Origin: Paenibacillus athensensis
GTDB taxonomy: Bacteria > Bacillota > Bacilli > Paenibacillales > NBRC-103111
NCBI RefSeq assembly: GCF_004514475.2
Contig: NZ_MYFO02000004.1
Span: 186,001 to 250,000 of the forward strand
DNA: 64,000 nucleotides
Direction of reading: 5' to 3'
A program made the position numbers and the translations under genes. This document shows, piece after piece, positions 59,123 through 64,000 of the stretch. A model generated the notes under the pieces. The model was not told where the DNA came from and ran no database searches. It saw nothing but the letters and a program-made list of their open reading frames with translations. Each line of letters begins with the position of its first letter. Within the stretch, counting starts at the first letter, position 1.

Positions 59123-61681
59123 TCAGGGCAGCTTGAGCTCGCCGATCGGCGCCAGCGTCGTCAAATCATTGGCCTTGATCATGCCGGGAGAAACGGAATA
59201 CAGCACATTGCCGACATACAAACCGCGCTGTACGTTGCGGTTGCTGTCATACCAGCCGCTGCCGGCTTGCTGCAAATCGGTAGCCGTCAGATGGCTGATT
59301 TTTCCGCGCAAGTCGAAGCCGCTATTCAGGTCGAGGTGGTACACGTATAAACCCTGGAAGGCGAAGTCGCCGTATTCCCAAGCTTGGCCGCTGCCGGCGG
59401 CTTGCGCTTCGGTGACGGTGACCGGGAACGCCAGCAGCCCTTTTTGCTGGTCAAACAGCAGCGCTTTATGATTGTACAGCAGTTCGGAATCAGTACCCCG
59501 CGCGCCGATCGCGGTTTTAAACAGCTCCTTGGGCTGCGATACGTCGCTGACATCGAACAAGGCGATTTTCATGCCTTGATAATAAGCCGTTGTTGAGCCC
59601 TGCGGGTCCCATTCGTTGGCGGCTTCAACGGCGTCTTTGCCGAAGCCGATCAGGTGAGTGGCGTCGTAAGGATGCAAATAATCGCTGTAGCCGGGAATCT
59701 TCAGCTTGCCGAGAACGGCAGGCGCTGCCGGATCATGCAGATCGAGGACAAACAGCGGATCGACCTTTTTGAACGTAACGACATAGGCGCGATCGCCGAG
59801 AAAGCGCACGGCGTAAATTTTTTCGCCGGGAGCCAGTCCCTCCAGCTTGCCTGCGGTTTGCAGCGCGCCGTCGAGCACGTAGACATTGCTCTTGGACGTG
59901 TGCTCGTCGCTGCGCCACATATCGCCGGAGGTCGTGGCCACGCGCAGATAGCCGGCATGCTCATCGAGCGAAAACTGGTTCAGCACCGTGCCGGGAACGC
60001 TGCCGCTGCCGCTGGGGCGAGCGCCGCCGCGGTCGAGCGCAAAACGGTAGACGACCGTGTTGGCTTCCTGCGGCACAAAGCGGATGGCGCTGGAGCCGGC
60101 GGTTGGAGCCGGTGCGGATACCGCTGCCGTATCGGAGCCGCCAGCGTCTGTCGCGGCAGTCGGGGCGGCTGTCGGGACTGGCGTCGCTGGATTACTGGCA
60201 GCCGAGCTGCCGGCTCCCGATCCGCTTGTATCGTCCGCAGCCGGAGCGATCATGCTTGCCGCTGTCGGCCCTTCCATCGCTTCCTGACCGGGATAAACGG
60301 TCGTGGCTACGTACAAATACGCATCGGATGCGTAGACGCTGCTGCCGGAGCCGACGACGGACGTCACCTGCATCGGTTCGCCCGGCGCATCGAGATCGAC
60401 ACCGCCGATCATCAAGTAATTGGCCGAAACCGCGCCGGGGAAATATTTGACCTGGGCATACGGGATGACCGTAAAGGCGTCGCCGTTCAAGGAATCGCGA
60501 TAGGCGGGCGCGACGCTGTCCCGCTCCTCTGCGGAGCCCTGCAGCATATACGAATAGATCGATTTGTTCGCTGCCAGATAAAGCGAGCTGCCGATTTTGC
60601 GCGACGAGAGGTAGCTGCCCTCCAGCTCCAGCTCGCGTTGCTTGAGCAGCTTTGATTTGTCGCTGATGTCGTAGACGATCGCTTTGGTCGTTATCCGGCC
60701 TTGCGGGCGAATCGGCATTATCAGCCGTTTGCTGACGACCGGATCGCCGGCGTCGGCGTAAGGCTGGATCAGCGGCAATGTGCTGCCGATGACGATCAGG
60801 CGATTGCCGTCCACATACAGCTCCTGCGGCTGGAACGAGCCATCGTCAAAATCCACGGTGCCGACAACGGACATTTGTCCGGCCGGAACGGCTTGGGAGA
60901 CGTTGATCCGGCTGCCGCTGACCTGGTACAAATACGTGCCGTCTGTTTTCACAATGTCAGCTTCGTCCACGCCGGCGACTTGCACGTTCGTCTCCGAATA
61001 CCCGGCCGCTCCGCTGCCCGGCGCGCCGTTGCCGGCCGCTTCCCCCGCGGTCGCGCCGCTTCCGGCCATGCCGTCAGCCGTGGCGCCTCCGCCTGCGGCG
61101 CCGACCATCGGCGCCGGCACGGGAGCGGCGGCCTTCTCGGGCGATGCGGCCGCCCGCATCGTCAGCCCGCCGTAATAAGGCGCGCTGCTCGCGAGCAGCT
61201 GCGCCAGCTTGTCGGCGGTGCCGACCAGCGGCAGCGGGTGTTCGTCCCGCTGCAGGCTCAAGCTGTGGGTGGCTTCATTCCACAGCACAAAATACCCGAA
61301 CGCTTCTGCAAAGGTGCGAAGCGGCACCATCACCCGCCCCCCCGACAGGTACGGTGCGGCTTCCAGCGTGACGCCGCCCTCCGTGCCGGCGGCGGTGCGG
61401 CTGCCCAGCGTCCAGGTTACGGAAGCGCTTCCTTTGGCGGAAGCGACCGCTTGACGCTGCTCATCCCAGACGATGCTGACGCCCAGCGCATCGGCGGTAT
61501 CGCGGATCGGCACCATCAGATGGCCGTCCACATTTTGCGGGGCCGTAGCGAAGGCGATGGCGCTGCCCTCGACATCGACCGGATACGGCCCGCGAACGCC
61601 CGCGCTGTCGGCAGCCGCCGTCGCGGAGATCGTCGAAGCAGCCGTGAGCAGCACCAGGCTCCATAACGCCCATTTTTTCAT
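59123..61681 (-). CDS. Secreted beta-propeller domain protein with stalk domain
   Basis: An 852-residue exported protein: signal peptide ending near ISATAAA (residue 26), two copper-amine-oxidase-N-like stalk segments (VDGHLMVPIRDTADALGVSIVWDEQ and GGRVMVPLRTFAEAFGYFVLWNEATHSLSL), a Gly/Ala-rich spacer (about 200-260), then a C-terminal beta-propeller of the Beta_propel family (SETNVQVAGVDEADIVKTDGTYLYQVSGSRINVSQ; ALDRGGARP...GTVLNQFSLDEHAGYLRVATTSGDMW). A Ser/Ala/Thr-rich insertion of about 60 residues divides it. The role may be cell-surface binding; no catalysis is evident. AAGGGGGA precedes ATG 61681. Confidence 0.88.
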   Translation of the reverse strand: MKKWALWSLVLLTAASTISATAAADSAGVRGPYPVDVEGSAIAFATAPQNVDGHLMVPIRDTADALGVSIVWDEQRQAVASAKGSASVTWTLGSRTAAGTEGGVTLEAAPYLSGGRVMVPLRTFAEAFGYFVLWNEATHSLSLQRDEHPLPLVGTADKLAQLLASSAPYYGGLTMRAAASPEKAAAPVPAPMVGAAGGGATADGMAGSGATAGEAAGNGAPGSGAAGYSETNVQVAGVDEADIVKTDGTYLYQVSGSRINVSQAVPAGQMSVVGTVDFDDGSFQPQELYVDGNRLIVIGSTLPLIQPYADAGDPVVSKRLIMPIRPQGRITTKAIVYDISDKSKLLKQRELELEGSYLSSRKIGSSLYLAANKSIYSYMLQGSAEERDSVAPAYRDSLNGDAFTVIPYAQVKYFPGAVSANYLMIGGVDLDAPGEPMQVTSVVGSGSSVYASDAYLYVATTVYPGQEAMEGPTAASMIAPAADDTSGSGAGSSAASNPATPVPTAAPTAATDAGGSDTAAVSAPAPTAGSSAIRFVPQEANTVVYRFALDRGGARPSGSGSVPGTVLNQFSLDEHAGYLRVATTSGDMWRSDEHTSKSNVYVLDGALQTAGKLEGLAPGEKIYAVRFLGDRAYVVTFKKVDPLFVLDLHDPAAPAVLGKLKIPGYSDYLHPYDATHLIGFGKDAVEAANEWDPQGSTTAYYQGMKIALFDVSDVSQPKELFKTAIGARGTDSELLYNHKALLFDQQKGLLAFPVTVTEAQAAGSGQAWEYGDFAFQGLYVYHLDLNSGFDLRGKISHLTATDLQQAGSGWYDSNRNVQRGLYVGNVLYSVSPGMIKANDLTTLAPIGELKLP

Positions 61682-61948
61682 AAAAAAATCCCCCTTAACC
61701 AAGCTTTGTCTTCACAGACGTAGCGAAGGGGGAGTTTTGTTGCAGCGCCGGGCGCTATTTTTGATATATTTTTTTCCTTGGCAGGGAGGACGGCTGGCGT
61801 CAACGGGACAGGCAGGCGGTTCGTCGGCGTCTTACGCGCAGTCGGTCTCCTTGTCATGCCGCATGGCCACCTGCACAGCCTGTCTGCTTGTGGGCCGTTG
61901 CTGCGCATGGAGCGCTGCCTGGGCGATTAGCCGGCCGTCCCGAAGCCG

Positions 61949-62371
61949 CTATTCCTCGCTGTTGCTGTTGCCGGTGCGCGGTGTGTACGCTTCGCCAGCC
62001 GCCGCCGTCGACTGCTCTTCACCGGCAACCGGCCCCGGCCCTGGCGCCACGGCCGCCGCCGCTTGCGCCATTGCCGCTTCCGTATCCGGCACCGCAGCCA
62101 CCGCCGCTTCACCCGGCAGCGGCAGGCCGTGCTCGCGTAGCAAGCGCTCCAGCAGGCGCATCCGCCGCTGCAGCTTGTATTGGCGGATAATGCCGAACAA
62201 GCCGACAATCAGTCCGCCGAGCAGCGTCGAGGTCAGAATGACGAGAATGAGCGGCAGGCTCACATCGCCGAACAGCAGATTGACCTGCACGGCTTCGACG
62301 TTGCTGACGGCGAACACCGCGGTAAGCAGGGCAAAAACAAGGGCGCAAATCAAGGTCCATTGTACTCGCAT
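61949..62371 (-). CDS. LapA family (DUF1049) small membrane protein
   Basis: A 140-residue protein with two membrane helices: QWTLICALVFALLTAVFAVSNVEAVQVNLLFGDVSLPLILVILTSTLLGGLIVGLFGII is the LapA/DUF1049 signature, and QYKLQRRMRLLERLL follows. The long Ala/Pro/Gly-rich acidic tail is disordered. In Gram-negative bacteria LapA/YciS acts with LapB on lipopolysaccharide; in Firmicutes the role is unknown. GAAGGAGA lies 6 bases before ATG 62371. Confidence 0.85.
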   Translation of the reverse strand: MRVQWTLICALVFALLTAVFAVSNVEAVQVNLLFGDVSLPLILVILTSTLLGGLIVGLFGIIRQYKLQRRMRLLERLLREHGLPLPGEAAVAAVPDTEAAMAQAAAAVAPGPGPVAGEEQSTAAAGEAYTPRTGNSNSEE

Positions 62372-62394
62372 CGGTGACATCTCCTTCATGGGCG

Positions 62395-62425
62395 AAAAAG
62401 CCGGACGCCGCAGCGCCCGGCCTTT
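62395..62425 (-). terminator. Terminator of the pepF-like gene
   Basis: On the minus strand GCCGGGCGC and GGCGTCCGGC pair, followed by TTTTT, 5 bases after the stop. Confidence 0.88.
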
Positions 62426-62429
62426 GCTG

Positions 62430-64000
62430 TTATTGGGTTAACTGCTCCATCTGCTCGATCAGCGAGCCGAATACGCTCATGGCTTGCTTGATCGGCTCCG
62501 GCGAAGACATATCGACGCCGGCGCGCTTGAGAATATTCAGCGAGTAGTCGCTGCCGCCGCTTTTCAGGAAGCCAAGATAGCGGTCGACGGCCGGCTGGCC
62601 CTCGTCGAGAATTTGCTTGGCGAAGCTTGTCGCCGCCGAGAAGCCGGTTGCGTATTTGTACACGTAAAAGCTGTTGTAGAAATGGGGAATGCGCGCCCAT
62701 TCCATCTCGATGTCCTTGTCGACGACCATCTCGTCGCCGTGATACAGCTTGTTCAGACCGTAATAAATTTCGCTGAATGCTTGCGGCGTCAGCGATTCGC
62801 CGTGCTCGGCCTTGTCGTGGGTAATCATTTCGAATTCGGCAAACATCGTCTGACGGAACACGGTCGTGCGGAACTGGTCGGCGTAGTAGGTGAGCAGGTA
62901 GAGCTTTTCCTTAGGATCGGTCACCCGCTTGAGCAGATAGTCCATCAGAAGCGCTTCGTTCAGCGTTGAAGCGACTTCGGCGAGGAAAATCGTGTATTGC
63001 GCATACCGATACTGCTGATTGGCGTCGGACAGGTATGAATGGATCGCATGACCCATTTCGTGCGTCAGCGTGAACATGCTGTTCAGATTGTCCTTATGGT
63101 TAAGCAGCACGTAAGGATGCGTGCCATACGCGCCCCAACTGTAAGCGCCGTTGCGTTTGTTTTTATTTTCATAGACGTCAATCCAGTGGTTGTCAAAGCC
63201 ATCCTGCAAAATCTTCAGATAATCCTCGCCGAGCGGCGCGAGGCTTTTTTTGATTTCCTCCTGCGCTTGCTGGTAGGTGATGTCCATTTTGAATTCTTCA
63301 ACGAGCGGAGCGAACAGGTCGTACATGTGCAGCTCGTCGACCTTGAGCAGCTTTTTGCGCAGCTTGAAATAGCGGTGCAGCAGCGGCAGCGACTCGTGAA
63401 TGGTCGCGATCAGGTTCGTGTACACTTCTTTGTTGATGTTGTCGCCGAACAGCGACATCTCCAGCACCGACGGGTAGCTGCGCGCCTTGGCGTAAAAAAT
63501 GTTTTTGTTGATGTTGGCGCTGAGCGTGGCGGCGATCGTATTTTTTTGACTCGCGTATGTAGAATAGACGGCTTCGAAAGCGCCTTTGCGCACGTCGCGG
63601 TTGCGGCTTTCGAGGAACTGGATGTAGCTGCCGTGGGTCAGGGGCGCGTCCTCGCCGTTTTCGTTTTTGACGTTCGGGAATTTCAGGTCGGCGTTGTTGA
63701 GCATGCCGTAAATCGTGTTCGGAGCGACGGCCATGTTGCCGGCTTGAGCCAGCAGCGCTTCCTGCTCCTTGCCCAGCGTATGCGGCTTCTGGCGGATCAT
63801 TTCCTCCAGCGTATCCTTATAGAACGCAAGCGTCGGCTCGTTCACCAGCTTGTGAAGCTGCTCTTCGCTCAGGCTCAAAATTTCCGGGGAAATGAAGGAG
63901 AGCGCTTCGCTGACCTCGACGCTGATTTTTTTTGCTTTATCGGATAAGGCCTGGTATTCGGATTCTGCGGTGTCTTCATGGTGCTTCATGTTAGCGTACA
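62430..64000 (-). CDS. pepF: Oligoendopeptidase F (M3 family), 5' end outside window
   Basis: The reading frame continues past base 64000 (YANMKHHEDTAES before the first internal Met), so the N-terminal 70-80 residues are missing. The visible 523 residues show the M3 zinc motif HEMGH (FTLTHEMGHAIHSYLSDANQQY), the downstream E in FLAEVASTLNEALL, and the FxAEFEMITHDKAEHGESLT segment of PepF. It degrades short peptides in the cytoplasm. A terminator lies immediately downstream. The internal Met at 63989 is not the real start. Confidence 0.93.
   Translation of the reverse strand, partial: YANMKHHEDTAESEYQALSDKAKKISVEVSEALSFISPEILSLSEEQLHKLVNEPTLAFYKDTLEEMIRQKPHTLGKEQEALLAQAGNMAVAPNTIYGMLNNADLKFPNVKNENGEDAPLTHGSYIQFLESRNRDVRKGAFEAVYSTYASQKNTIAATLSANINKNIFYAKARSYPSVLEMSLFGDNINKEVYTNLIATIHESLPLLHRYFKLRKKLLKVDELHMYDLFAPLVEEFKMDITYQQAQEEIKKSLAPLGEDYLKILQDGFDNHWIDVYENKNKRNGAYSWGAYGTHPYVLLNHKDNLNSMFTLTHEMGHAIHSYLSDANQQYRYAQYTIFLAEVASTLNEALLMDYLLKRVTDPKEKLYLLTYYADQFRTTVFRQTMFAEFEMITHDKAEHGESLTPQAFSEIYYGLNKLYHGDEMVVDKDIEMEWARIPHFYNSFYVYKYATGFSAATSFAKQILDEGQPAVDRYLGFLKSGGSDYSLNILKRAGVDMSSPEPIKQAMSVFGSLIEQMEQLTQ

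Overview
The window looks like a chromosomal segment of a GC-rich, endospore-forming, Gram-positive bacterium of the Paenibacillaceae (Paenibacillus/Cohnella type). The evidence is: strong AGGAGG-type ribosome binding sites, many hairpin-plus-T-run terminators, a CotF-like spore coat protein, S-layer homology (SLH) and 'stalk' (copper-amine-oxidase N-terminal-like) secreted proteins, and relatives of Bacillus YtxG/YtxH, YutE, YuzB, BdbC, PdaA and RacE. Both ends cut genes: a peroxiredoxin-like gene at base 1 and an oligoendopeptidase F gene at base 64000. Most of the region is ordinary backbone. The accessory-looking material is a truncated Rpn-type nuclease relic, three unrelated intergenic tandem repeats, and a two-gene cassette of unusual secreted-effector-like proteins.

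Layout. 1-6.4 kb: a redox cassette (peroxiredoxin-like, glutaredoxin-like, Crp/Fnr-like regulator), then a 1547-residue surface protein (kelch, chitobiase-type, seven FN3 units, three SLH). 6.5-14 kb: a TerD-vWA protein, a glycerophosphodiesterase with an overlapping TetR gene, a DrrAB-like ABC exporter, a TrxB-like flavoprotein and a luciferase-like oxidoreductase. 14-21.5 kb: the Rpn relic, tRNA-Ala(GGC), small membrane proteins, VanZ, a lone CheY, a TPR protein, a YutE/HepT-like protein, a Cys-rich HTH regulator, KDPG aldolase and a YtxG/YtxH pair. 21.5-32.3 kb: a phosphodiester glycosidase, an XRE-LytTR fusion regulator, a GH15 glucoamylase followed by a glucose dehydrogenase (starch to gluconate), BdbC, a PdaA-like deacetylase, glutamate racemase, an M14 endopeptidase and YdcF (wall metabolism).

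32.4-38.9 kb: an MFS drug exporter with its MarR regulator and operator, several very small genes, an AI-2E family permease, a methionine aminopeptidase, an HxlR regulator, and HesB-like plus DUF1450 genes. 39-44.2 kb: a secreted esterase-like phytase-family protein, an epimerase, a 72-bp minisatellite, a class I cyclic-di-GMP riboswitch in front of an unknown 99-residue protein, and a DHH phosphoesterase. 44.4-47.5 kb: two adjacent genes whose products share an LxxLxRTLGNRA-like N-terminal motif, the kind seen in proteins of extracellular contractile injection systems; the second carries an internally duplicated module. This is the best candidate for an undescribed system. 47.7-64 kb: rRNA and small-molecule methyltransferases, an MFS transporter, CotF, a phosphoesterase, CapA, a chemoreceptor, a GAF-HD-GYP cyclic-di-GMP phosphodiesterase, DUF92, a large secreted beta-propeller protein, LapA and PepF.

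Themes that link genes: cyclic-di-GMP signalling (riboswitch, HD-GYP enzyme, and possibly the chemoreceptor and CheY), peptidoglycan turnover (RacE, PdaA-like, M14, YdcF, CapA), drug efflux with local regulators (TetR with ABC; MarR with MFS), and secreted or surface proteins. All functions are inferred from the sequence by eye; no database search was run.
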